Shown here piece by piece: positions 10,901 through 22,246 of a stretch of 64,000 bases of DNA; position 1 is the stretch's first letter, and each line of letters begins with the position of its first letter. The stretch comes from Mucidula mucida (Eukaryota > Basidiomycota > Agaricomycetes > Agaricales > Physalacriaceae). The stretch spans positions 62,001 through 126,000 of the forward strand of contig JADNYV010000033.1 of the NCBI GenBank assembly GCA_015501055.1. The letters are read 5' to 3'. The notes beneath the pieces were generated by a model. That model was not told the origin of the DNA. It worked only from the letters and a program-made list of their open reading frames with translations, and made no database searches. Made by a program: the position numbers and the translations under genes.

Positions 10901-13900
10901 CAGGTAAAGCTAGAATGGCGACCATCTGGGCACATGAACATTAGCACAAGAACTCAGTGTTAGAAGACATTCGTGCCGTCGCTTGCTTGATGTAGAACTA
11001 AATGTAGCAGCGTGTCAGAATTGTTCAAGCAGAAGTAGAAGCTGAACTCGCTTTACTCATGATATCGCCAAATTCTGTCGACTTGAGGTATGACTCGGGA
11101 TCCTCGCCATCGCTTGTAATCAAGTCAGACGACTTGAGCTTTTTGATACTCTGCAACACCAGATCGTCCACTCGCTCCTCCCACGTTTCGTCCTCCTCCT
11201 TACCGAGAGAGTAATGACGAGGGTTCTTCTGGACGCGTTGGAAGAGAAATGAGTTTCGAAGCCATTCCGTCGCAGACTTTATGCTTGTGACGGTGCCCAA
11301 GCCGATTTCTGAGTTGAGGTGTTCTGAAAGATTGAGATGCAGCGAACTTTCCAGTATGGTTCGACCTTGAACGAGTTGTTTGTACTTGCTTTCAAGCTCG
11401 CACTCGCAAATAATGATAGCTGTGCCTTCAGTATCTATAGCAAGACGATGAGCATCCAAGTCGTCCAGTCACCGCAATCCTTCTCACCGAATTGCGGTCG
11501 ACCCTGAGAAGGATAAATTAGAAACAGATGAGACGATCAGTCAAGACTTACAGCTCGACCGAGCATTTGCATGACATCCAGGTCCGAATATTCAACGGAC
11601 GCGTTGTTTTGAAACGTGTGTACACCTTTGATGACCACAGTGTGGGCAGCTATGAGGTGGAGTCGGAGTCAGAGAGGGCAATTTCGGTACGGCAATAACA
11701 TACGGAGATTGACCCCAACAGCAAGAGTCTAGGTGGCAATAAGAGCGGCCTTCAACGGCGAACAAAGTCACGGCATACCGATGTAGCGACTAAGAGGCGT
11801 AGCGTTCCTTTCAGGAACAGCTCCTCGACCGCATGTCTGTCATCAATGGTCATTCCTGCGTGGTGAACGCCTACGCCGTAGCTTGAAAGTTCTAGTGGAC
11901 ATTAGCCTTCGTCTTAAGCCAAGAGGTTCAAGTACCTGTGAGGCGCTTATCGTTGAAGGAGTGCTCCATTCTGAAACTCGATCAGTGTAACCCGCGTGCA
12001 AGGATGCCTCCTGACCTCGCAGAATGCGTCCATGGCAAAGTATCTCGCTTCTTCTCGGCCTCCTTGTAGTCCTTGACTAATTGTTCCGCTGTGGAAAATA
12101 CGCCTACAAAGGCTTAGACGTCAAGGCAAGGGAGAACACGAACTGGCCCACCTTTCCTGGTCGAAACAAAAATCAAGATAGGTTTTCCAACTGAATGTGT
12201 CTGTAGAGTCGAGAATAACTTGTAATCCAGATTTCTCGAAAAGACAAAATCATTTTGGCCTCGAACCCGCGGCATGCCTATGACCACCCTTTTCAGCTTG
12301 CAAGGACGAAAGTCTTCTCCAAACTGCACAATATCATCAGAATGTGAGTGCCGGATACGGCGAAAAGCGTACTTCGAATACTTTCCCCGGCTCGTCGTTC
12401 TTCTTGCAGCTACCGATCCAGCAAGCAATATCCTGGATGTTGGGGGCGGTGGCGGAGACCATGACAAATCTGACGCCCGACCCGCGCAACTTCATACGCG
12501 AGATAACAACCTCAAGGGTGCTTCCTCGCGATTCGTTGAGAATATGGACCTATCAGGATACTGATGAGCATTTGATCGCAAATTTCCTATGTACACATAC
12601 CTCATCCACTAGGACAAGAAGAATGGAGGATAAAATCTTGTTGTGATCAGCCCTTCCACATGCTGTAAGATGGGATTTCTCATCAGCGAAAAAAGATGTA
12701 CCAGTTCCGTGTGAGACTATCCCATTTCTCCGCCTGTATGCGTGTCAATAGAGCGCATATATGGCGCTCGACAGTCTTACCGTGGTCACTCTGTAGAAGT
12801 AATCAGTTCAGTGACTATCTTTAAAGAGGAGAAACAACGAACATGATCGTCGAATTCTTCGCATCTCCCCATACACTCTTTCCATAATGAACAGTGTCCC
12901 CTGTCAACTCGCAGCCTGAATATATGCGTCAGATTCGCTCCGGACAGGCTCTACTTTCACGTCACATTTAATACCAAGAGGCGCGAACTTGGCGGTCCAG
13001 TCGCGATGTCTCTCAGAACAGAGAGCCTAGAGGTACAATTAATTACAGTTGTATCGTCCAAGCTTTCAAAGGACCTTGGTCGGCGCCATATAGACGCATT
13101 TCATGGAATTCTGCGCAGCGCTATTGGTCCGCGTCAACATCTGTATGATTGCCAGCTCGAACAGAACTGTCTTTCCGCTTCCCGTCGGGGCTGGAAGGTG
13201 TTCGATAAGGCTATTATAATCGTGTCAGACTACGAACCGCTTGCAACCTGGAGCCTGTCAACAAAATAGCAGAACGTAGAATAAGAGCACATACAAGATT
13301 TTCGTTGGAGTTGATAAGCTGCCTGATATAAGCGTGAACGTTACGAGAGCATAGTGCGACGACTAACCGTCTCAAAGCACGAGGATTGAACAGCATTGAA
13401 CACGCCGAACTTGAACAGGGCGCGATACATATCAGCTAGCGAGCAGGTCAGTACGCTATTGATCCATAGCAGCGGGCACGCACGAAGATCGGAGACGGGT
13501 CGTAGTCGGATGCCCTTCGACTTTGTCAATACCTCGTTTTGCTGAGAGGGCGGAGGTGGTGGCTGATGCTCTTCAACTTCGTGTGGTGAAGATGACCGAG
13601 GAGCTTCCTCCTGGTAGTATACGCGCGGCTGCTGATTCGCAGGCGCATACATTCGCTGTGACGGACCTGGCTGACTGTATGCTGCGATGGGAGACGCTGC
13701 CGGGAACGGGTGCGATGGGCCTTGATGATAGTGGCTATACTGAGGCGCCTGAGGTTGGTATTGCATCTGTGGCGTATCCGTGTATGCGTAAGCGTGTTGC
13801 TCTTGCATGGGCTGGGCCTCATAGTAGTCATCGTCCGGGAACTCGTCGATGGGATCGGTGTATTGAGAGTTCTGCTGCTGCTGCTGAGAGTACGAAGGAT

Positions 13901-14096
13901 AAAAGTGACGCGTGCTACGCTCAGGAGGACACGGAGAGGAAGTCACTGGCGCCCGTCATCGCCTCGTTATAGAATGACGACGGATATACGCACCGATATC
14001 GTCTTCATTGCCGTACTCATCGTTCTGATAGTCGGCGTATGCAGGCTGTCTAATGAACTGCGGCTGGCGGAATGCCCGACTGAAGCTGCGACTCAT
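7967..14096 (-). CDS. HFM1: Meiotic ATP-dependent DNA helicase HFM1/MER3
   Basis: Ski2-like/Sec63 helicase acting on recombination intermediates to promote class I crossovers in meiosis. The N-terminus starts [13 protein letters not shown]; a Q/P-rich region follows after the intron 13946-13993. Helicase elements in order: [20 protein letters not shown], Walker [10 protein letters not shown] (built by exons around 13191-13294), [30 protein letters not shown], the DEVH box split by an intron (12550-12600), [48 protein letters not shown] and MQMLGRAGRPQF. A winged-helix and Sec63 region follows (about 11.4-9.6 kb). The C-terminus has the HFM1-type zinc finger CNHTC..KCRHLCC (about 8.95-9.05 kb) and a charged tail ending at 7967. 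About 20 introns, including two flanking 10-nt exons. All helicase motifs look intact. Confidence 0.93.
12781..12790 (-). other. HFM1: 10-nt internal micro-exon of HFM1
   Basis: Exon AGTGACCACG lies between introns 12791-12842 (GTTCGT..CAG) and 12734-12780 (GTAAGA..CAG). It encodes the VTT of the helicase motif IVTTAEKWDS. Leaving it out removes the motif and shifts the frame. Confidence 0.75.
13238..13247 (-). other. HFM1: 10-nt internal micro-exon of HFM1
   Basis: Exon GTTGCAAGCG lies between two 47-nt introns (13248-13294 and 13191-13237). It supplies VAS and the first base of A in the Walker A stretch [13 protein letters not shown]. No alternative splice choice I tried restores that stretch. 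Confidence 0.75.
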
Positions 14097-14224
14097 GGTG
14101 AAGTGATGGTCGGAAGGAGAAAAGGGCCAGGGCCCAGCGCGTCAAATCACACACACGTGCCCCCGTTTACCTGTAACGTGACCATCGCACCTTGTCCTCC
14201 GACCACCACGACCTCCCCACGACC
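14097..14224. promoter_or_regulatory. 128-bp divergent promoter between HFM1 and CKS1
   Basis: The two start codons face away from each other across 128 bp, so the promoters must overlap. There is no TATA box; the segment is C/A-rich on the plus strand near CKS1, as is common for fungal housekeeping starts. Confidence 0.5.
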
Positions 14225-14718
14225 ATGGCCTCACAGCAGCCACAGCTCACCGCCGAAGAGATTCAGAAGAGACAGGCTGATAAAATTGAGGAAATCATCA
14301 ATGCGTGAGCCTCGGCCTCCCCACATACGGACGCGACTTTTTACTATACCCAATAACAGCATCCATTACTCAGACAAGTACACGGACGATGTGTACGAAT
14401 ATCGCCATGTTATTCTTCCAAAGCAGCTCTTTAAAATGAAGATAATACCGGACAATTTCTGGAATGCAGATCAGTCCGCTTTGCGGTTGCTGTCCGAGAA
14501 AGAGTGGAGGAGCATTGGGATCACGCAGAGTCTGGGATGGGAGCATTATGAAATTCATGGTCTGTGCGCGCGCGACGCCTCTTAGCCTCACCCCCGGCTG
14601 ATCGTACCTTGTAGCACCCGAACCTCATATCCTGCTCTTTCGACGTCCAAAGGATTACCAACCGCCCGTTCAACCAGCCGTTAGGCGCCCCGTGAAAGAG
14701 ACGCTGAGGAGGAAATGA
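14225..14718 (+). CDS. CKS1: Cyclin-dependent kinase regulatory subunit (CKS1/Suc1)
   Basis: Small adaptor that binds CDK1 and phosphothreonine sites to promote multisite phosphorylation and, with SCF-Skp2-type ligases, CDK-inhibitor turnover. Three exons: the N-terminal exon starts MASQQPQLTAEEIQKRQ; introns are 14305-14359 and 14560-14614. The CKS core is complete: [40 protein letters not shown]. The typical phosphate-binding and hinge residues (HAPEPH, the beta-hairpin of domain swapping) are present. A short proline/basic tail ends at TGA 14718. Size and architecture match fungal CKS1. Confidence 0.95.
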
Positions 14719-14966
14719 GCGGGCGTCGCTATCCACACTTTACAGTCCTGTCTTGTATATTATCGCTGTCGTTGTCCCATCTTTCCCTCGAACTCATATA
14801 GATCAATTGCGATCAGACCGTTAATGCGGTTGTTCTGTTCTGCACTCCTCTCCATGTTGTTCCTAATGTACTCTCACTTTCGCGCTCTCACATTGCTACA
14901 ACACGATATCCAGAAAACTGTGCAGAGGGAAGCAAGATATATATGTAAGATATATATGGATAGAGA

Positions 14967-17900
14967 TTAGAGATGTGGTGCAGGCAAGTCTCCCCAATCG
15001 ACTAATGGTCCCACATCCGGCGCGACCTTTAAGGTCTTCCGGAATGAAGTTGGATCCTGAATGTACTCTACGCCTTTTCTCGGTTGATCTACACCCTCTC
15101 CTTGTACCGGGTATTTTTCCAGAATCGCAGGGAACGCCGCCATCAACTCCGACACATCCCGCCCTTTCAGCGCCTGGGCCCAGTGGGCTTGGAAGTCGGC
15201 CAACGTGTGGACACCCTCCCCAAGATCCTTCCACGCACTCTCATCAACATCAGGCATCTTCTTCTGTACCAGAGACGCAAACTCTCGAGCAGCCTCTTCG
15301 CTGACCCTAGGCTGGCGCTGTTTTTGCGACTTCATGTGCACGGAAAGTTTCGACCGTGTCTTGGAGGAAGGATGCACTTTAGTCATGAAGAGATCCAAGA
15401 CGTCGTCCTTGGTGATGTCCTTGAGCAGGTTCGCGTCGTTAGTCGCTTCGACGCACATCAGCTAGAGAACAGAAGTGAATGAAATGGACGTACCTCTCAA
15501 GAAATCAAGGCCGCCTGTACTGATGTGGTAAACGAAGCTGCCGGCCTCCTCCATGAGATTCTTATAAGCCTCTCTCCAGCCCTTCTCAAGGCCGCTCTTC
15601 TGTTCCTCGAAGACCTCAGGTGTCATTTCCTCAATCATCGTCTTCATCCCATCTAGATGGGATTCGACGCGATCCTCCAGGTAGCCAGGCGTCTTCTCGC
15701 TCTGTATCACAATGCGCATGCCAAATTCGTTGCCACCAGCCAAGTTCCACCCAGAACAGGAGACGATATAACCGAGTTGCTCCTTGGTCCTCAACGTGTC
15801 GAAGGTTGGCTCCCCAAGAATCTGGTTCAACAAAGCAGCAACAACGCGAAGACGCTGATCGGCGGAATGTCCGTAGTGGCAGTAGTAAGTCAACGCAGAG
15901 TTCGCTTGGTTGGGGTTAGGAATCGTCGATGTCCAAGTGTAGTTACACCCTACAAGTTCGGGTCAGATACCGTTAGAGAAAGGGTGGTTTGCCGTTACCT
16001 TCAGGGAGGAGAAGAGCTTTCTCGTTCAGTTGCAAAGGCTTCATAGGAGCAACTCCAAGACCCTGTTCCGTTGTCTCGATGATGTCAATGGCCTCCTACG
16101 AAGCGAGTTAGCCAGGTTCCATTCACAACGCAGACGACATACATCCTTGAACATATTGCCAGCAACAAGAACGCGCATGTGGACCTGCGACAAGATCTGT
16201 TTGATGTGTCTCTGAACATCGTCCGCAGTGATACCTATTCAAAGTCAGATCCAATTGAGATGATGAAGGAAACAAGACAAACTTGGAAGCTCATTGAGTT
16301 TCTCATGGACAGTCCATTGTTGCTCGGTCAACATATAGCGCCCGTAGTATTCAGACAGTTGATACGATTGGCCAAGGAAGAAGTTCTCCCAACCCTTCTT
16401 AAGCTACGATGAACAGTCAACACCAGAGCAGATCTGGATATAGCAGAAGAATTCACCTGCTCCTTCATGACAGCCAGCCGCGTCGGGTCAACGTCAATTT
16501 GTTTGACCTTGTCGAGGATGTGCTTTACAAGGACTGACATCTTATCGTTATAACCGTTCATGCTGATGTAGAGCCCCGACGTATGTGAAATGAAGCTGTA
16601 AGACAGACCCGCAATGTCCGCATCATAAGCAAACTCGGTAAGTGAGTCGGTAACGAGGTCAGAGTAAAGTCTAAGTGGACATAATTTTCAAGCCTAACGA
16701 TGACAAACGGCACTTACCGTGTTAGCACGGATGATCGAGGAGAATCATTGCCGAATGGACTAGAAAGAGCATATATTAGGCCTGTCCTCTGGTGAACTTG
16801 AATACATTACCTCCGCAGGTCAATCACGACGAAGGCTTTGGGAACCCAGAAGCGGTCATCTTTCTTGTGCCACAAGGATGACAGCTCAGTTTCCCGAATC
16901 AAGTGAGGGCGTTCAGCGGGCTACATGATCTTGAGTGCTTGAAAACTCGACCAATATCAATACACAAACCTTCGCCACCTCTCGTTTATCAACCTCCAAA
17001 TTAGTTGGGATATACTCGTTAGGACCGGGAAGGAAGAGCTCAGAGAGATCGTTGGGCTCGTTCGACTGCAAAAGAATGATGAGTATGCGTGCCTAAGCTC
17101 GAAAAATTAACAAACCTGTTTGATGAATGCGTCATCGAATCGTTCAACTCTGTACTCAGTTCCATACCAAGGTTCAGATGCCCATGTAGCATTTGAAGGG
17201 AGCTTCTCCAAGTCTTCTTTCTTTGCCATAAGCACAGCCCGACCATTCTGTAACCGGAACAAGTCAAGATACTCTCGGATCTTCTCCTTGCCGCCACCTT
17301 CGTTGCTCGCTTCACTCCAATCCCACACGAGCTGTGAAGCGCTGAGAAGGAGCTCCTTGGGATAAGGGCGTGCCATATGCTCCGCTAATCGAGTGGCATA
17401 ATCATCTGGTCGACGCTTCTCCTGGAATCGGAATCGCGTAGCGGCCAAGTCAACAAGCTCCTTCTGATGATAGGGCTCAAAGGTCGATGTCCGGAGAAGA
17501 GAAAGGTATTTAGCGACGGCCAGAAGAATAGCACGGTAGTTCTGGAAACCCTCCTCAGTCAAATGAACGTTGACCTTGAATACAGCGAAACCGCGGCCGA
17601 GACTTTGAGGACCAGAACTCAGCCCGCTTATCCAGCCTTTGTTCTTGAGGTAAGAGTGCAGAGAGCCAGGACCTTCATGACCAACAAAATGGGAAATGAA
17701 GTGCGCAGGTTTGTGACGCCACAAGTCTTCTTGATATTCCAAAGGGAAAATCAATTCCATTGCATGCATCGTCATGATCGTCTGTACAGAAACCAGGGTC
17801 TACAAGGCTGCGTGAGCCTGTTGTCAATACCGAGGAAGTTGACTTACACCATTCTCATTGGGACCAGTCGGTTGCTCGTTGATCATCGTGAGAGGATCCG

Positions 17901-19004
17901 TCCCGCGATTCAGGATCGGCGAGAACAACGATGAGGCCAATTCCGATAGTTCATCTATGGATTCTGCAGACTGTCATTAAACGAAGGACAGCAGAAGGGA
18001 GCAACTCACCCTTTCCCAAAACACAGAGGTGCATGCGACCAGCGCAATATTCTTTAGACCACCATTCCACTAACCGACGACGAGTTTCCCGACCGATTGC
18101 ACCACCATCTGCGTCTGAATCGCTTGCAGTCGAAGCGACAGACGGGGCCGGAGACGCGATACGTGATGGGATAGGTGACGGAGCGAGACTCGTGACGGGT
18201 TCAAGTTTCCCTTTGGCTTTCAGATCCTTCGCGGCCTGCGACAAACTCTCGCGATTTCCGCTTCCAAACTTGCGCCACACGTGTCCGGGCTTGCTGAGAT
18301 GCTTGTTGACCTGGAAGATACGCCAGATATCGTTCTGATGATTCTTCTTGTGCTCGGAGTCAACTGCGTTGAGTTCGCGAGATGTACAGGAGGGTGCAAA
18401 GAGTGGACAGTGGAAGAAGGCGGCGAAGCGTGCCAAAGCCTGCGAGAGAGCTGGTGTGGCTACGTTGAAGTAGTAGTTCGTGTTGGACATGGAGGTGTAC
18501 GCGTTTGAGCCGCCATTGTTCTTGGAAAGGAATTCCGAGTAATCATTTTCTCGGGGAAACTTTTCTGTGCCCTGGGGACGTTCAGTACGCGCTGTGCAAC
18601 GAACGACTGTCCACTCACCATAAACAACAAGTGCTCGCAAAAGTGGGCCAGGCCGGGCATATCATCCTGACTATTGTTCAGGGACCATTTGGCATTGCAT
18701 TGTAGCTGCCACTCACCGGATCCGAGAGGTGCCCGACAGTGACATCCAGACTGGCTGCGGCCTTGTCAGCGGTTGCGTCGTGCACCAACGTTGCCTCGAG
18801 CCCGTTATCCAGACGTATTATGCGATATTCCCTGTCATCCTGCTGGGACTTGACAATCGGCTTGGTAAACACTGAGAATGGCGGAATCTCAGGATTGGAT
18901 GGCGTGACACGTCTCCAGTCGGACATGGTGGTTAAGGTCGAAGCCAGACGGTAGTGTTTGGTTGCGGTTTTGAGGTAAAACAGGCGCCGCCCCAGAGTCA
19001 ACAT
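14967..19004 (-). CDS. STE23: Insulysin-type M16 zinc metalloprotease (IDE / Ste23)
   Basis: Degrades small peptides in the cytosol or mitochondria; yeast Ste23 also contributes to a-factor maturation. The catalytic inverted motif is HFCEH in PGLAHFCEHLLFMGTEKFP, and the third zinc ligand lies in ELNAVDSEHKKN. The middle and C-terminal M16 domains follow (GHEGPGSLHSYLKNKGW; later RTKEQLGYIVSCSGW, typical of IDE), ending at the TAA at 14967. Many short introns, for example one splitting FM|GTEKFP. Two candidate starts: M1 at 19004 gives MLTLGRRLFYLKTATKHYRL, a basic presequence-like segment; M27 gives MSDWRRVTPSNPEIPP, a cytosolic start. Complete by length compared with the roughly 1000-residue family. 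Confidence 0.92.
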
Positions 19005-19347
19005 GAAAACGGCGTCACGGACCAGAACAATGACACCGAGGTCACAGGCTTTTGTGTGGTTCTCGTGTCGAGTACCCGCCCAGTTCCACTGGAAACAGTA
19101 CAGTTACGCCTAAATTGCCTCAGCGCTGTGTTCGGCGTGGATGACGGATCCCACTCAACCCAGGACCCTGGACACGAAAACGGTTTGATCGCGCTTGCGT
19201 GTTGATCGAAGCGAACCTGAGTCAACAATGTCGGCAAGTTGCATACAATCTCAATACAATCACCATGTATTACAGCCTCGTTTCACGGTCACAACGGTAT
19301 GGTATAGACGTCGTATTGCCAAGACCGTGTTCACATCCCGTTATACT
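19005..19347. other. Intergenic
   Basis: Insulysin promoter and the 3' end of the AIM6-like gene. No supported ORF or site. Confidence 0.45.
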
Positions 19348-20484
19348 TTAAAACTCACTCGCCGCTTCAAGATCATCCGCATTCAACCAATCAGCCTCCG
19401 CCTCCAAAAGCTCCTTCCATACCTTGTTGCGAGCATAAATAGGCCAATCGGGAGTATTCCAAAACCTAGCTGTCAGATTACATTCATGCGCATCCTCCAC
19501 GAACCGTGTCAGGTTGGCCAATTGCGCGTCGCCTATTTTACCTAAGCCCTTCCATCCAACAGCTGTATCATAGTTGGTGCTGGCGACGACAGATATGGTT
19601 GAATTATAGGTGCACAACCCACAGGTCTTGAGTGCAATGAGAGGCGCATCGTAGAATATATCCCGCGTGTCTTGCGCCAGGACACCGTCCAGTGGCGTAT
19701 TTCCCGTTCCAATAACGGTAACCGCAGACTCTACAAGTTCCCCATTTTTAAATGTCGTCAGATAACCTTTCTCTCTCAAAGGCTCCAACGCTTCCAAGAC
19801 AGGTTGCCAGGCTCTATATGCAAGATGAGAACGATATCAAAATGGCATCATGAACCACGTACTCTTCGCCGTCTGTCTTGATATCGATGAACAGCTGCAA
19901 AGCCGTCGAACTCGCCGTGTCAAAGACTCCACTACGTTGTAGTTGATTGGATCTGATAAGTGACAAACGCTCGAAAACTCACTTGATGATGGACCTGTTA
20001 GTATTGAAGTCCGTCACAGGATTCTGAGCTTGCAGGATCGCGAGCAATGGCTGAATATACAAAGCATCCAGAGTCCTATCTTCCGAAAGCGCAGCGATCT
20101 CGTGTCCGACCTTTCAGACCAACAATCAGCATGTATAGTACGTCACGGTGGAGGTTAGCAGGACTCACAAAGAGGGTTCCGTTTACCAACCAAACATCAG
20201 CTTCGACACTGGCCACGCCGTAAGAGATAGCGGTTAACATGGGAACTTCTCTCCAATCTGCAACATAGAAGTTCAGCGAATATAGCCTTGTGGGGGCTGG
20301 GAAAGGACCCACAGTCATTGTGCGAATGTATAGGCTTGGGGATGATGCCTTGAGTGTATTGCGTTGGGTACCGCAGCAATGTCGAGTTACTCGATTGCAA
20401 GAATGCAATCTGGTCTTGAATGCCAGCGCTGGCAGCAACGTACGAGGCTAGTAAGCAGACGGTCACGATGGCGGTCACGGCCAT
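19348..20484 (-). CDS. AIM6: AIM6-like PI-PLC-fold phosphodiesterase-type protein
   Basis: Resembles the fungal 'altered inheritance of mitochondria 6' family, whose biochemical role is unclear. The N-terminus MAVTAIVTVCLLASYVAAS is a single hydrophobic segment (signal anchor). The phospholipase-C-like barrel starts PIHSHNDYWREVPMLTAI and continues GVASVEADVWL and GHEIAAL, then FIDIKTDGEE, each with conserved His/Glu/Asp as in glycerophosphodiesterases. Introns are phase-consistent: HND|Y, LF|VGHE, NRSIIN|GVF and DGEE|AWQ. It ends at TAA 19348. The frame stays open upstream of 20484 but without ATG (an upstream GTG at 20511), so 20484 is chosen; an additional 5' exon cannot be excluded. Confidence 0.8.
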
Positions 20485-21042
20485 GATACGGAAAGCAGCT
20501 TTCGAAGTCACTGAACAATAAGACTTAGGGGTACTTACGCGACCTTCTTATACCCAGCGAACTTCCTACTGAATCCTAGGGCGAAAGACGCACGTGTGTG
20601 CCTGGAGAAAAACGTTCTGTATGAAGGACGCGTCGCATTTGATTTTGTTCTGATTATTCTGGCAAATGAGAGCACATGTGTGCTCGTAGAGTACAGATGT
20701 CGCACAACGCGACAGGTCAAGGATAATGCCCGCCCTGCAACTTGAAATAACTGAAATGAATATGATGTAGTCCATGATAATGCTACTGTGGTCGCGTATG
20801 TGGCCAGGAACTAGACGCCGATCAGGTTGGTTCTTCATAAGCGAAAGAAATGAGGCAACAGACCTTCGGGACGTTTGATCTTCAGTTAAGAATTGTCGAT
20901 AATCCTGCCACCGACAATCTATCCTCACTCCGTCGAACATGGATCCCTCCACAGATGTAGAACGGGAGCGATCTGTCTCTTCATCAAGTCGAGCAATATC
21001 CCAATGGTAATCATGCCATATTTTCACCCTAGGATGTGGCGT

Positions 21043-21288
21043 TTAGACGGTATCGAAAAGAGTGGAACACGGAACGCACGATATGTCGGTCACTTGATAT
21101 TCATGTTTTAGGGAATATTGGTACAGTGAACCTGACGCTAAAACCAGCGTCACCGTTTGTTGAGGCTCCAGAGTGACGACAGAACTACGTGGCTCTCCAT
21201 ATCTCGCGCGGAGTTGGATATAGAAGGTTTGTCGGGTAGAATTCGTGAGCCCAAAGGAAATGCCGGAGGTGTTTGTTACAGAGGGCAT
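21043..21288 (-). CDS. Small uncharacterised protein with TATA-box promoter
   Basis: An 81-codon ORF, MPSVTNTSGISFGLTN to FDTV, serine/threonine-rich and probably beta-structured. I do not recognise it. Upstream on the same strand there is a TATAAAA at about 21386-21392, roughly 100 nt before the ATG, with a possible 5' UTR intron donor (GTAAGT) between them. After the TAA at 21043-21045 the same frame stays open for 154 more codons (to 20566), so either the stop is a mutation, an intron removes it, or the downstream frame is chance. Confidence 0.4.
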   Translation of the reverse strand: MPSVTNTSGISFGLTNSTRQTFYIQLRARYGEPRSSVVTLEPQQTVTLVLASGSLYQYSLKHEYQVTDISCVPCSTLFDTV

Positions 21289-22246
21289 CAAGAGGTTGAA
21301 CTGACTGGGCTGGAGAACTTACGCCACCTGAGTGGAGGGAGACTCGTAGAAGAAGGACAGAATCAGAGGACTGCCCCTTGGTCGATTTTATAGAGAAAGT
21401 TTACGAAGCACAGGTTTCATCGGATGGACCCTGGGAATACGTTGTTCGGAGGAGGGTACTAGGCAACGGAAGTCTGGGGAATGTAGAGGAACTGATGCCG
21501 AGAGTTGGACAATAGCGTGTACACAATAGAGAGGGACCTTTCACACCTCCGGTATTGTCATGCGTTCGACCTCAAAAGTATGGTTGATATTGAGAAGACC
21601 GGTATGGGGAATATAATTAAAGGGGAGCACGCTGGAAAAACGAGGCTTGAGTGAGGCTCGTGTGAGTGACACTGTATGAATCAGAACAGAGAGAAGGCGA
21701 TCCAAACTCGGGTCTGTGCTCCCAAATGGCAGTGATAGCAATCCCCAAACGAGTTATTCTGTCGTCTTAACAGGACGTGGACTGAACCATGGTGCACACT
21801 GGCAGGATGGCAAGAAGCGAGCAAGGATCATATACCCGGGTTTCTCCGTTGATATACCGTTTCGGTCCAGCTCGGCCGCCTCGGCAGGCGTTGATTTCCT
21901 ATCTTGGCATCCCGCCATCGCGTTCATCGAGCGACACTCCGTCGGGCTCAGTCGGCTTTTAAGAATGTTTCTTCTTCATGAAGCGCGACTTTCAAGTAAT
22001 CGTCAATACCTCAGTGAAAGACAATGAAAACCCACCTTGGAAAAGATCTCCCGTACTCTCTAAGTACTTTGAGTCTATAGGATACCGCTAGCACGATACT
22101 TGGTTTGAAAACAGAAAAGCGCTCTTCACGCGCTGGGGGATATCTAACATCCGACAGTCGACGTGTCATCGTCTGGAGAGTTTACGTCCTGTATGAACGG
22201 CAGTGGGAATGAGGCGAAACTCACAAAAAAGTACCCGGGTCTCTGA
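21289..22246. other. Intergenic, about 1 kb
   Basis: Contains the minus-strand TATA box at about 21386-21392. Other ORFs are short. The 66-codon minus ORF at 21541-21741 has no support. Confidence 0.4.
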
